Assembly: GCA_965221035.1 (NCBI GenBank)
Contig: OZ244860.1
Coordinates: 682,001 to 746,000, forward strand
From: UBA6522 sp965221035
Lineage (GTDB): Bacteria; Pseudomonadota; Gammaproteobacteria; Steroidobacterales; Rariloculaceae
Length of the DNA: 64,000 nt
Reading direction: 5' to 3'
Shown one piece after another: positions 16,053 to 23,731 of the stretch (positions are counted from its first letter, which is position 1; each line of letters opens with the position of its first letter). The translations under genes and the position numbers were made by a program. The notes beneath the pieces were generated by a model. The model saw nothing but the letters and a program-made list of their open reading frames with translations. It was not told the DNA's origin and made no database searches.

Positions 16053-16334
16053 CTACTTCCTCCGTGCGGATTGGCGATCTTCACCGCGGGAACCCTCCAG
16101 CGCCTCGCGCGCCACCGACTTGGACCAGCGCACGAAGTGCCAGAGCTGGTCGATCAGCCGGGTCGAATTCGCCTGTTCAAAGCTCCGGTCGCGGATCTGC
16201 TCCAACGCGCTGCGACAGCGCAGCAACTCCCCTTCCAGCCGCCGGACTTCCGCTTCCAGCGTGCGCGTGGACTCGCCGACGCCCTTGGTCGCCGTCAGAC
16301 CGGCGCGGGAGGCCGTCACGGGCTGTTCATCCAT
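16053..16334 (-). CDS. hypothetical protein with coiled coil
   Basis: 93 aa from ATG 16334. Residues about 22-50 are heptad-like (RTLEAEVRRLEGELLRCRSA), and the C-terminus is basic (RGEDRQSARRK). No signal peptide or membrane segment. It is the first gene of the operon with the two XdhC-type genes, 3 bp upstream of CoxI, and is divergent from the gene at 16399 across 64 bp. I do not recognise the family. The frame extends to 16430, but that part overlaps the divergent gene. A role in the same maturation pathway is only suggested by position. Confidence 0.6.
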   Translation of the reverse strand: MDEQPVTASRAGLTATKGVGESTRTLEAEVRRLEGELLRCRSALEQIRDRSFEQANSTRLIDQLWHFVRWSKSVAREALEGSRGEDRQSARRK

Positions 16335-16398
16335 AACCTTGGTCCAGAAGCGCTTGGGGGGGATATACTGACGCATTCTATTACAAGGACCCGATGCC

Positions 16399-17430
16399 AT
16401 GGACCGTCGCTTCAGTTCTCGGAATTTCAAGGTAGTCGTTCGCGCGATGGCGATGTTGTCGATGTGCGCTTCCGTGGCGTTCGCCCATCATGGGTTCGAT
16501 CCGCACTATTATCGGGACCGGCCGGTACTCGTCGAGGGGACGATTACCGAGTTCGAATACGTCAATCCTCATTCATTCGTGCACGTTCGGACAACGGACG
16601 AGGCCGGGGAAGAAGTGGTTCGCTGGTGCGAGATGCAGGCCAGTTCGCAGCTGCGGATCAAGGGGGTCGGCGCGGACGCGCTCAGGGCAGGGGATCCGAT
16701 CCGCATCGAGGGGTTCCAGGCCAGGCGGGACCCGCTGGGATGCGAGTTTGCCACCGGCTACCTGGCCGACGGAACGGTACTCACGCTGCGAACCAGCGGC
16801 GGCCAAAGCCTGTTCGCGGCGCCGTGGGAGCCCGACGAGTCCGCTTCCGTCTTCGGCGTGTGGTTTCGCAAGGCCTTCCCCGGGGCCGGCGTGGACCCCG
16901 ACCCCATGGACTCCTATACCGAGGCCGGAGCGGCGGCCCACGCCGCCAACGATCCGCTTCTCGCCAACCCGGTCTACCAGTGCAGCCCCGTCAGTCCGGT
17001 TCGCGCCTGGTCCCAGCCGGGACTGCCCACCGAAATTCGCGATGAAGGAAGCCGAATCGTCATCCACCATGAATTCATGGACACCGAACGCGTCATTCAC
17101 CTGGACATGGAAGAACGCCCGGCGGATACGCCACGCACAACGATGGGCCACTCCATCGGCCGATTCGAGGACGGAGACCTGATCGTCCACACCGCGCTGT
17201 TCTCGGAAGGTGTGCTCAGGTCGGATTTCGTCCGCACCATGGACCTTGAACTGACCGAGCGCTTCCACGTCAATCCCGACAACGGCGACCTGGAACTGAC
17301 CTGGACGGCGACCGACCCTGCATTCCACAACGGACCGGTTTTCGGCTCCCGGACACTCATGCGAACGACGCTGCCGATGGGAACCTATGGCTGCACGCCC
17401 GGGGTCGGGCACGGCGAGCAGATGGAGTGA
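16399..17430 (+). CDS. large DUF6152-containing exported protein
   Basis: 343 aa. The signal peptide is about 29 residues, ending FAHHGFD. The N-terminal DUF6152-like domain (to about 130) contains VEGTITEFEYVNPHSFVHV and GDPIRIEGFQARRDPLGCEF. A C-terminal part of about 210 residues has SRIVIHHEFMDTERVIHLD, GHSIGRFEDGDLIVHTALF and a closing NPDNGDLELTWTATDP. The C-terminal part resembles uncharacterised proteins I have seen with the same N-domain, but I cannot assign a function. It is probably periplasmic. It starts at ATG 16399 after CAAGGACCCGATGCC. It sits among quinoprotein genes, hinting at a redox or metal-related role. Confidence 0.65.
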   Translation: MDRRFSSRNFKVVVRAMAMLSMCASVAFAHHGFDPHYYRDRPVLVEGTITEFEYVNPHSFVHVRTTDEAGEEVVRWCEMQASSQLRIKGVGADALRAGDPIRIEGFQARRDPLGCEFATGYLADGTVLTLRTSGGQSLFAAPWEPDESASVFGVWFRKAFPGAGVDPDPMDSYTEAGAAAHAANDPLLANPVYQCSPVSPVRAWSQPGLPTEIRDEGSRIVIHHEFMDTERVIHLDMEERPADTPRTTMGHSIGRFEDGDLIVHTALFSEGVLRSDFVRTMDLELTERFHVNPDNGDLELTWTATDPAFHNGPVFGSRTLMRTTLPMGTYGCTPGVGHGEQME

Positions 17431-17440
17431 GCACGCTCCG

Positions 17441-17641
17441 TCAGCGGCGAAACCACCACAGGAGCAACGACAGCAAGGCGCTCAACAGGATCATCGTGGT
17501 GATCGGAAAATAGAGCCTGAAGGACGGCCGATCAACAATGATGTCCCCCGGCAACCTGCCCAGCGGGAGCTTGCCGAGCCAGGGCCACGCCAGGCCGACG
17601 ACGAGCACAGCGAGTCCGATCAGGATCAGGGTTCGTTGCAT
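17441..17641 (-). CDS. DUF2905 small membrane protein
   Basis: 66 aa with two hydrophobic segments (about 4-20 and 45-62) around LGKLPLGRLPGDIIVDRPSF..YFPI, the signature of DUF2905. Members are small inner-membrane proteins of unknown function. It starts at ATG 17641, stands alone, and is convergent with the DUF6152 gene 10 bp away. It is preceded on its own strand by a run of imperfect repeats that carries no gene. Confidence 0.88.
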   Translation of the reverse strand: MQRTLILIGLAVLVVGLAWPWLGKLPLGRLPGDIIVDRPSFRLYFPITTMILLSALLSLLLWWFRR

Positions 17642-17717
17642 CAGTGCCCGTGAAGTGGCGGAGCGGGTGCCTCAGTGCCAGTGAAGCGCGAGTGGGTGCC
17701 TCAGTGCCTGTGGCGCG
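17642..17717. repeat. imperfect repeats of about 30 bp
   Basis: The heptamer CAGTGCC recurs at 17642, 17673 and 17702, heading units of 31 and 29 bp plus a partial third. Each unit contains GTGAAG- and GGGTGCCT-like parts. They fill the gap between the DUF2905 start and the yceI stop. No hairpin with a T-run was seen. Confidence 0.6.
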
Positions 17718-17739
17718 CCGGGGATCTGTCGATCCGTGC

Positions 17740-18333
17740 CTATTCCTCCGGAGGAATCTGCGCTTCGATCGTGATCAGCAGGTGCACTTCCGGAAAGAAG
17801 CCATTTTCCAGATCGTAGTCGATGCCGTAGTCCGCGCGGTTGATGGTCGCCGATGCATCGGCGCCGCAGACTTCCCGCTGGTGCCTGAAATGGGGTTGGC
17901 ACCGGAACTGGTTGATCTGGAGATTGACCGGCTGACTGACACCATTAAGGTTCAGGGTGCCCTCGACCGCGGTCGGCGCGCCGTCCTGGAAATCGGCCAG
18001 CGTGCCCGTATAGGTCGCCGTCGGGAACTCGGCCACATTGATGATGTCCGACTTCGTTCTCTCGTTCATGCCGTCGTGGCCAAAATCGATGGACTCCATG
18101 TCCATGACCACTTCCACCGACCCGGTCCCGGCCTCCTTGTCGAGCACCACGGTGCCGGACGACCGGTTGATCTTGCCCCTCCAGATGGAAAGCCCGCCCC
18201 AGTGGTCGGCCTCGAACGCCGGGAAGGTATGACCGGGATCGATGACGTAGGTGACGGGCTCGGCCATGACGACCCCGCCTGCGGTAGTCCCGACAAGACT
18301 CAAGGCGATGATTGATGTCTTTCTGATGCCCAT
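17740..18333 (-). CDS. YceI family periplasmic protein
   Basis: 197 aa. A signal peptide (about 25 residues, ending VVMA) precedes a YceI lipocalin-like domain: VIDPGHTFPAFEADHWGG, GTVVLDKEAGTGSVEV, INVAEFPTATYTG, and near the end ADYGID. YceI proteins bind polyisoprenoids or amphiphilic ligands and often occur with cytochromes. The start ATG 18333 is preceded by GGGAG and a second AGG. An upstream ATG at 18357 has no site. It follows the PQQ enzyme by 120 bp on the same strand and may be co-transcribed. It adds to a group of periplasmic redox-related genes. Confidence 0.9.
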   Translation of the reverse strand: MGIRKTSIIALSLVGTTAGGVVMAEPVTYVIDPGHTFPAFEADHWGGLSIWRGKINRSSGTVVLDKEAGTGSVEVVMDMESIDFGHDGMNERTKSDIINVAEFPTATYTGTLADFQDGAPTAVEGTLNLNGVSQPVNLQINQFRCQPHFRHQREVCGADASATINRADYGIDYDLENGFFPEVHLLITIEAQIPPEE

Positions 18334-18453
18334 TGACCTGATTCTCCCTGCTTTCATTGAGTCCGGTTGATTACCGGACTGTAGATATACGGCTGCGCCC
18401 ACGGCGAGGCAAGAGTGTAACCGCTTGTCCGCGCATGGCTCCAGCGCATTTCG

Positions 18454-20322
18454 CTAGTTCTGCTCCGGTGGAGCGTCGGCAGGCGCTTCCTCCATCGTCC
18501 CGTCCAGGGAGAACAGCCAGACGCTGTCGCCCCGGCGGGAGCCGGCAAACAGGTTCCCGGCGGAATAGGCGACCAGGTGCTGGCGGCCGTTGTATTCGAA
18601 CGCGCTCACCGGCGCGTTCATCCCGGCACCGGTCTGGAATTCCCAGAGCAGATCGCCATTGCGCGAATCCAGCGCCGTCAGACGGCCATCGTTGCGGCCC
18701 ACGAAGGTCAGTCCGCCGGCCGTCGCCAGCATCCCGCTGTAACAGCGATCGACGAGCCGCTGCTGCCAGACAATGCGGTTGGTGCGCATGTCCATGGCGG
18801 CAATGATTCCGGACACGTGAGCCGGGATGGCATGGAAGACTCCGCCCAGGAAGCGTTCGCCCATCGGGGGCGGGAGATCCTCGTCCATCTCTCCGCCCCT
18901 GAAAAACGACATCCGGTCCGTTGCGCAGACGTAGAGGTAACCCGTGCGCGGGTCGTATGCGCTGCCGGGCCAGTTGGCGCCGCCGTTGTGGCTGGGCTTC
19001 ATCACCGCGCCATCCGTCCAGAAGGGGGTGAAAATCCGGCCCTGGTTGACCAGCGGCGGGTAGCCCTCCGGAACGATATCCACATGCTGCGGCACGAAGG
19101 CATCGCCGATGGGGTATGGCTGGGTGGCCGCCGTCGCCTGGCGCGGCTCCTGGGGCACGGGCCGCTCCTCGATACCGATCAGGGGTTCGCCGGTGACGCG
19201 GTCCAGGATGTAGACCCAGCCGGTCTTGCCGGGTTCGGCCACAGCCCGCCGCATCTCGCCCTCGATCTCGATGTCGAAAAGCACCACGGGACTGGGCGCG
19301 TCGTAGTCCCAGATGTCGTGGTGAACCTGCTGGAAGTGCCAGCGATACTCGCCGGTGTACACGTCCACAGCCACGATGGAGGTGGAGAACAGGTTGTCCC
19401 CGGGACGGATGCTGCCGTTGAAGTCGGGGCCGGGGTTGCCGGTTGAGAAATAGAGCAGCCCCAGCGTCGGGTCCAGCGCGGGCGTCTGCCAGACGGTCGC
19501 CCCGCCGTAGAGGTAGACGTCATTGTCCTGTGGCCAGGTGTCGTGACCGATTTCTCCCGGTCCGGGAACGGTGTAAAAGGTCCACGCCAGCGCCCCGTCC
19601 TCGGCCTGGTAGGCCTTGACACGCCCGCGCACACCGTATTCCGCACCGGCAAACCCGGTGATCACCAACCCGTCATGGTAGAGCGGCGCGCTGGTGATGC
19701 TGAAGCCCTCCTGCCAGCGCTCGGCCTGCGTGGACCACAGCACGTCGCCATTCCGCTGGTCGAGCGCGACCAGCTTGCCGTCGAGTTGCCCGACGAAGAC
19801 CTTCCCCTCACCCAGGCCGACGCCCCGGCTGGTCCACCCGCAGCAGATGATATCGATGGCCGGGTCCAGGTCGGCCTCGTAGCTCCACAGGATTTCGCCG
19901 CTCTCGACGCTGACCGCAAAAACGTCATCGGCACCGGTGACGACATAAACAACCCCTTCGTAAACGATGGGCTGGGCTTCGCCCGAGTACTTGCTGTCCA
20001 GCCCCGAACCGTTCAGATGGGTCCGCCAGACCCCTTGAAGCTGCGAGACATTGCTCCGGTCGATCTCGTCCAGGGGCGAGTAGCGCTGGTTGTAGACGTT
20101 GCCTCCGTTGGTGATCCAGTCCTGCCTTGGCAGGGAGGCCAGCCGCTCGCCGGAGAAGGCGGGTGCGGGTTGAATGCGGGGCACGGCGGTCGGCTGTTGC
20201 GCAGCGGCGTTACCGCCCAGTACCAGCGCCAGGGCGACCGACCACCGGTTCTCGACAAAGGCAACCGTCAACCGGTTACCGATACGGATTTTCGTCATTC
20301 CCGGAAGACGTAGTCTGAACAT
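18454..20322 (-). CDS. PQQ-dependent alcohol dehydrogenase-like quinoprotein
   Basis: 622 aa. A signal region ends near GGNAAAQ, followed by an eight-bladed quinoprotein propeller of the methanol/ethanol dehydrogenase type (NGGNVYNQRYSPLDEIDRSNV). A vicinal Cys pair in IDIICCGWTSRG (near 161) matches the disulfide ring that sits over PQQ. The catalytic Asp is probably in WDYDAPSP (near 341). Tryptophan-docking repeats such as GDLLWEFQTGAG close the propeller. It lacks the C-terminal cytochrome domain of quinohaemoproteins, so it needs a separate cytochrome. GGAGG lies 9 bp before ATG 20322. The upstream region holds the 13-bp repeat array. The substrate is unknown. Confidence 0.87.
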   Translation of the reverse strand: MFRLRLPGMTKIRIGNRLTVAFVENRWSVALALVLGGNAAAQQPTAVPRIQPAPAFSGERLASLPRQDWITNGGNVYNQRYSPLDEIDRSNVSQLQGVWRTHLNGSGLDSKYSGEAQPIVYEGVVYVVTGADDVFAVSVESGEILWSYEADLDPAIDIICCGWTSRGVGLGEGKVFVGQLDGKLVALDQRNGDVLWSTQAERWQEGFSITSAPLYHDGLVITGFAGAEYGVRGRVKAYQAEDGALAWTFYTVPGPGEIGHDTWPQDNDVYLYGGATVWQTPALDPTLGLLYFSTGNPGPDFNGSIRPGDNLFSTSIVAVDVYTGEYRWHFQQVHHDIWDYDAPSPVVLFDIEIEGEMRRAVAEPGKTGWVYILDRVTGEPLIGIEERPVPQEPRQATAATQPYPIGDAFVPQHVDIVPEGYPPLVNQGRIFTPFWTDGAVMKPSHNGGANWPGSAYDPRTGYLYVCATDRMSFFRGGEMDEDLPPPMGERFLGGVFHAIPAHVSGIIAAMDMRTNRIVWQQRLVDRCYSGMLATAGGLTFVGRNDGRLTALDSRNGDLLWEFQTGAGMNAPVSAFEYNGRQHLVAYSAGNLFAGSRRGDSVWLFSLDGTMEEAPADAPPEQN

Positions 20323-20391
20323 CTGTCGTTCCTCCACAAGACGGCGCTTGCCGAAGCAGGCATATGATAATCGTTTTGGTCGTCTCAACCC

Positions 20392-20495
20392 GGTACCGTG
20401 AGCTGGTACGGCTTGCGGGTACTGCAAGCTGGTACCGGTATCTGGTACCCCGAGGTGGTACCCCAAGGTATTACCCCGAGCTGGTACCGCCAGCT
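20392..20495. repeat. 13-bp-phased GGTACC array, eight units
   Basis: The hexamer GGTACC or a near match starts at 20392, 20405, 20418, 20431, 20444, 20457, 20470 (ATTACC) and 20483, that is every 13 bp without exception. The remaining 7 bp of each unit are loosely conserved (often ending AGCT or AGGT). The array lies between the divergent PQQ dehydrogenase and phosphatase-like genes. GGTACC is a perfect palindrome. Confidence 0.9.
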
Positions 20496-20560
20496 TGAGA
20501 AGCCCGTGTTTTCAGCGAATAATGGCCCGTCTCGTTCCATCATTCGCACCGGAGAACATG

Positions 20561-21121
20561 ATGCGCATTCGACTTGTCGGAGCGGTGGCGCATGCCGCAG
20601 CCATCACCGTCGCCGGCTTCAGTTCGGCAAGCATGGCCCAGGACGAGGCACTCCCGGTCAACTACGTGATCGCCAGTGAACGGTTGCACACGTCCGGGCA
20701 ACCCGACAGCGAACAACTCGCCGCCCTGCCGGACAAGGGTTTCGGCCTGGTGATCAATCTGGCGACGCCCACCAGTCCGAACTCGATTCCGAACGAGGGC
20801 AGACTCGTCACTCAGGGCGGCGCGTCCTACGTGAATATCCCCGTGGACTGGCGCGCACCCACGTACGAGGACTTCGAATTCTTCAGCGGCATTCTGAACC
20901 AGTCGAGCCACGACCGGGTCCTGGTCCATTGCATGCTGAACTACCGGGCGTCGCTGTTCACGTTCCTCTACCGAACCGTGCACCAGGGCGCGGAGCCGGA
21001 GGAGGCCTACGGGGCGGTGGCTGCCGTCTGGGAGCCCGAGGACCAGTGGCTCGATTTCGGGCAGATGATCCTCGGCCGCCACGGAATCGATTATCAACTT
21101 CCCCTGACGCGAGAAAATTGA
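20561..21121 (+). CDS. exported dual-specificity-phosphatase-like (DUF442/BLH type) protein
   Basis: 186 aa from ATG 20561 (or 20558), six bases after GGAG. The signal peptide ends near SASMAQD. The fold is that of small cysteine phosphatases of the beta-lactamase-hydrolase-like group: SERLHTSGQPDSEQLAALPDKGFGLVINL, a general Asp in VDWRAP, and the loop VLVHCMLNYRAS, where C and R have the C-x4-R spacing of DUF442. The loop lacks the usual Gly. A periplasmic phosphatase-fold protein is inferred; activity is unproven. It is followed after 12 bp by a 36-aa membrane peptide gene. Confidence 0.75.
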   Translation: MRIRLVGAVAHAAAITVAGFSSASMAQDEALPVNYVIASERLHTSGQPDSEQLAALPDKGFGLVINLATPTSPNSIPNEGRLVTQGGASYVNIPVDWRAPTYEDFEFFSGILNQSSHDRVLVHCMLNYRASLFTFLYRTVHQGAEPEEAYGAVAAVWEPEDQWLDFGQMILGRHGIDYQLPLTREN

Positions 21122-21133
21122 GGAGATAAACTG

Positions 21134-21244
21134 ATGAATTCCTTACCGATGCTGATTGGCACAACCGCTGTGTTCATCATGGGCATTGTCCTTTTCGCCC
21201 TCGCGACCAAGGCCGAAAATTCGGACGACCAGAAGCCCAAGTGA
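21134..21244 (+). CDS. 36-aa single-span membrane peptide
   Basis: A short frame, ATG 21134 to TGA 21244, with a good ribosome-binding site (AGGAG, 9 bases upstream), 12 bp after the phosphatase-like gene and so likely co-translated. It starts MNSLPMLIG, has one hydrophobic helix of about 20 residues, then a charged tail (KAENSDDQKPK). The layout is like that of small accessory subunits of membrane complexes, but I do not recognise the family. It ends 15 bp before the tRNA-Lys 3' end on the other strand. Confidence 0.55.
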   Translation: MNSLPMLIGTTAVFIMGIVLFALATKAENSDDQKPK

Positions 21245-21258
21245 TGGACCAGCCTTGT

Positions 21259-21334
21259 TGGTGGGGGCACTAGGACTCGAACCTAGGACCAGCGGCTTAA
21301 AAGGCCGATGCTCTACCACCTGAGCTATACCCCC
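21259..21334 (-). tRNA. tRNA-Lys (anticodon TTT)
   Basis: 76 nt including an encoded CCA. The acceptor GGGGGTA pairs with TGCCCCC (one G-T pair). D stem GCTC/GAGC; anticodon loop CTTTTAA gives TTT, and its stem has one mismatch at the top pair; T arm CTAGG-TTCGAGT-CCTAG is perfect. Discriminator A. Confidence 0.97.
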
Positions 21335-21435
21335 GATCACAAAATTGGTACCGCGGTGCGCCACCTGCCGCCGTGGCGGACGGATGATACCGGAAGGCGG
21401 CACGAGAACAACCTGTATTTGCCCCCAATGGGTTG

Positions 21436-22149
21436 TCATCCCTGATAACGGGTAGGATCCGCAACCCCCGCCTGGCTGAATCCCTGAGCTCGAAACCGGC
21501 AGGCATCGCAACGCCCGCATGCCCTGCCCTCCGGGTCGGCCCGATAGCAGGATACCGTCATCGAATAGTCGACGCCGAGTTCGGTTCCGCGCCGGATGAT
21601 CTCGGCCTTGGTCATGTTCACCAGCGGCGCAAGAACTTGCACGGGCGCCCCCTCCACCGCCTGTTTCGTGGCCAGGTTGGCCAACTCCTGAAACGCCGCC
21701 ACGAACTCCGGGCGGCAATCCGGATATCCCGAGTAATCAACAGCGTTGACACCGATGAAGATGGCACGCGCCTGAAGAACCTCCGCCCAGGCCAGCGACA
21801 GCGCCAGAAACACGGTGTTGCGCGCCGGCACATAGGTCACCGGAATACCCTCTCCTCCCTCGTCCGGTACCGGAATGGAAGGATCCGTCAACGCTGAACC
21901 GCCCAGGCTGCCGATGGGTATGTCCAGGATTCGGTGTTGCACTTCGAAATGGGTGGCCACCCGCCGCGCGGCAGCCAGTTCGGCGCCGTGGGTCTGGCCG
22001 TAGTCGAAGCTCAGCGCGTGGCAACGGAAACCCTGCTGCCGCGCGATGGCCAGCAGCGTTGCCGAATCCAGGCCGCCGGACAGCAGGACCACGGCCGGCA
22101 CGCCCACCGTCGCAGGCTCGGTCCCCGACAATTCGCCCGCGTGCGCCAA
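21436..22149 (-). CDS. queC: 7-cyano-7-deazaguanine synthase
   Basis: 237 aa. Makes preQ0 from 7-carboxy-7-deazaguanine with ATP and ammonia, on the queuosine pathway. The PP-loop is LLSGGLDS near residue 24. The zinc site is the C-terminal cysteine cluster CYRADPEGRACGRCDACRFR. The frame begins at TTG 22149, 3 bp after queE; GTG 22107 would give a shorter, more typical N-terminus. The exact start is uncertain. It is co-transcribed with queE and the Tol-Pal cluster, a common gammaproteobacterial order. Confidence 0.95.
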   Translation of the reverse strand: MAHAGELSGTEPATVGVPAVVLLSGGLDSATLLAIARQQGFRCHALSFDYGQTHGAELAAARRVATHFEVQHRILDIPIGSLGGSALTDPSIPVPDEGGEGIPVTYVPARNTVFLALSLAWAEVLQARAIFIGVNAVDYSGYPDCRPEFVAAFQELANLATKQAVEGAPVQVLAPLVNMTKAEIIRRGTELGVDYSMTVSCYRADPEGRACGRCDACRFRAQGFSQAGVADPTRYQG

Positions 22150-22152
22150 GGC

Positions 22153-22920
22153 TCAGCGGCCGGGCACGTCGCCCCACAGGACCTTGTGAAGCTGAACCTG
22201 CATCCGTACCGGCAAGCGGTCCGCCAGAATCCAGTCCGCCAATTTGCCGGGCGGCAATTCCTCATGACTTGGTGAGAAAAAAACCGGGCAGTCGACCCTG
22301 ATCCGGTCCTCCAGGACGCGCCTGGCCCAGTCGTAGTCCGCGCGATCGCAGATCACCAGCTTTACGGAATCCGTCTCATCGAGGAGCGACAGATCGTCCC
22401 AGCGATTGCGTTCGACCTCTCCGGACCCCGGCGTCTTGACGTCGACGACACGATGCACCCGGGGATCGACCACGCTGATATCCATCGCGCCGCTGGTTTC
22501 CAGGGCGACCCGATAGCCCTGGTCGCAGAGCCGGGTCAGAAGGTCCGGGCAGCGGTGCTGCGCCAAGGGTTCGCCACCGGTCACGCACACGTAAGGTGTG
22601 GAGAAGCTCGCGACTTCCGCGACGATACTGTCGATGCCGCGCCACTCGCCACCGGTGAAGGCGTATTCAGTATCGCAGTAGCCGCAGCGTAGCGGGCACC
22701 CGGTCAGGCGTACGAAGACCGTGGGCCAGCCACTGAACTGGGCTTCCCCCTGGATCGAGTGGAAGATTTCCGTGATGCGCAGCCGACTCCCAGGCCGTGT
22801 CTCAGGCGATTTCAGGCTGTCGGACCTGGTCGGGCCGACGACCGGGTTCGACGCCAGACCGGCGGGCTCGCAAGTACTGGCGGTCGGTTCCGGCGTCAGC
22901 CCGGTGGACTCCGCGGCCAC
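22153..22920 (-). CDS. queE: 7-carboxy-7-deazaguanine synthase (radical SAM)
   Basis: 255 aa from GTG 22920. Rearranges 6-carboxytetrahydropterin to CDG using SAM. The radical-SAM cluster is GCPLRCGYCDTEYAF (C-x3-C-x2-C), followed by VTGGEPLAQ and later ALETSGAMD, as usual. The core begins at LRITEIFHSIQGEAQFSGWP. The first 35 residues are a low-complexity Thr/Ser/Pro extension not seen in typical QueE. GTG 22920 lies 2 bp after the cpoB stop. The longer frame to 23034 would run through cpoB, so it is not chosen. Confidence 0.95.
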   Translation of the reverse strand: MAAESTGLTPEPTASTCEPAGLASNPVVGPTRSDSLKSPETRPGSRLRITEIFHSIQGEAQFSGWPTVFVRLTGCPLRCGYCDTEYAFTGGEWRGIDSIVAEVASFSTPYVCVTGGEPLAQHRCPDLLTRLCDQGYRVALETSGAMDISVVDPRVHRVVDVKTPGSGEVERNRWDDLSLLDETDSVKLVICDRADYDWARRVLEDRIRVDCPVFFSPSHEELPPGKLADWILADRLPVRMQVQLHKVLWGDVPGR

Positions 22921-22922
22921 AT

Positions 22923-23702
22923 TCAGCCCTGCTCCTGCACGATGCGTTCCAGCCGCTGGGTTGCCAGTCGCGCCGCGGTCGTGGCGGGAAACTCCCGAAT
23001 GACCCGTTGCAGGGCCTCCCGCGCGGCCTCCCATTGTTGTAGCTCGTAGTTGCAGAAGCCGATCTTCAGCAGCGCGTCCGGAAGCTTGCTGGAACCGGGA
23101 TAGTCGTCCACGACCACCTGGAACGCCGGCAGCGCCGCCATGAACTGGCGCTGAACGTAGTACGTCTCCGCCAGCCAGTACTGGGCATTGTCCGACAGCG
23201 GGCTGGAGGGAAACACGGCCAGGAACTGCTCGAAGGCGCTCGCGGATTCTTCGAAATTGCCATCCCGTAGCAGGTTGAAGGCCGACTGGTAATTGTCCTG
23301 GTCGCTGCCCGGAAGCAGAATCGGCGGCGGTGGCGCATCTTCCTCCGCCTCCATCTCGTTGAGAGCGATTTCCAGCTGGGCCTGCATCAGCTCCAGTTCC
23401 TGCAAGCGTCCGTCGATATCCACGTAGAGATCGCGCTGGCGCTCCCCGGCGTTGTTGGTCTGAAAGGCCAGCGTCTCGGTTTCGCCGCGCACACCCTGAA
23501 TTTCCGATTGCAGCTGGTCGACACGCGTCGCAAGCTCAATCAGGCTCTGGTTGTCGATGACCCGCTCGATGCGTATCAGCCGGGCTTCAAGATCGGTGAG
23601 CTTCAGGAAAACCGGGTCTTCCTCGGGAGGAGTCGTGGTGGCGCATCCCGCCAAGATCAGCGCCAACAGCGGAATCCGAAGGGCGTTTACGGCATTGCGC
23701 AT
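22923..23702 (-). CDS. cpoB: Tol-Pal system protein CpoB (YbgF)
   Basis: 259 aa. A signal with a possible lipobox (ALILAGCATT) is followed by an N-terminal coiled-coil trimerisation part (about 35-115), a Pro-rich linker (EDAPPPPILL) and C-terminal TPR repeats (NYQSAFNLLRDGNFEESASAF, SPLSDNAQYWLAETYY). CpoB links peptidoglycan synthesis to Tol-driven outer-membrane constriction. A Cys after the signal is unusual for CpoB, which is soluble in E. coli, so this one may be lipid-anchored. It lies 29 bp behind pal in the tol operon. Confidence 0.94.
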   Translation of the reverse strand: MRNAVNALRIPLLALILAGCATTTPPEEDPVFLKLTDLEARLIRIERVIDNQSLIELATRVDQLQSEIQGVRGETETLAFQTNNAGERQRDLYVDIDGRLQELELMQAQLEIALNEMEAEEDAPPPPILLPGSDQDNYQSAFNLLRDGNFEESASAFEQFLAVFPSSPLSDNAQYWLAETYYVQRQFMAALPAFQVVVDDYPGSSKLPDALLKIGFCNYELQQWEAAREALQRVIREFPATTAARLATQRLERIVQEQG

Positions 23703-23731
23703 TGCAGTCTCCCTACCTGTTGGGGAAACCG

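Noticed and set aside
20392..20495. CRISPR-like array
   Set aside because: Units are 13 bp with no longer conserved repeat, no spacers of usual size and no cas genes.
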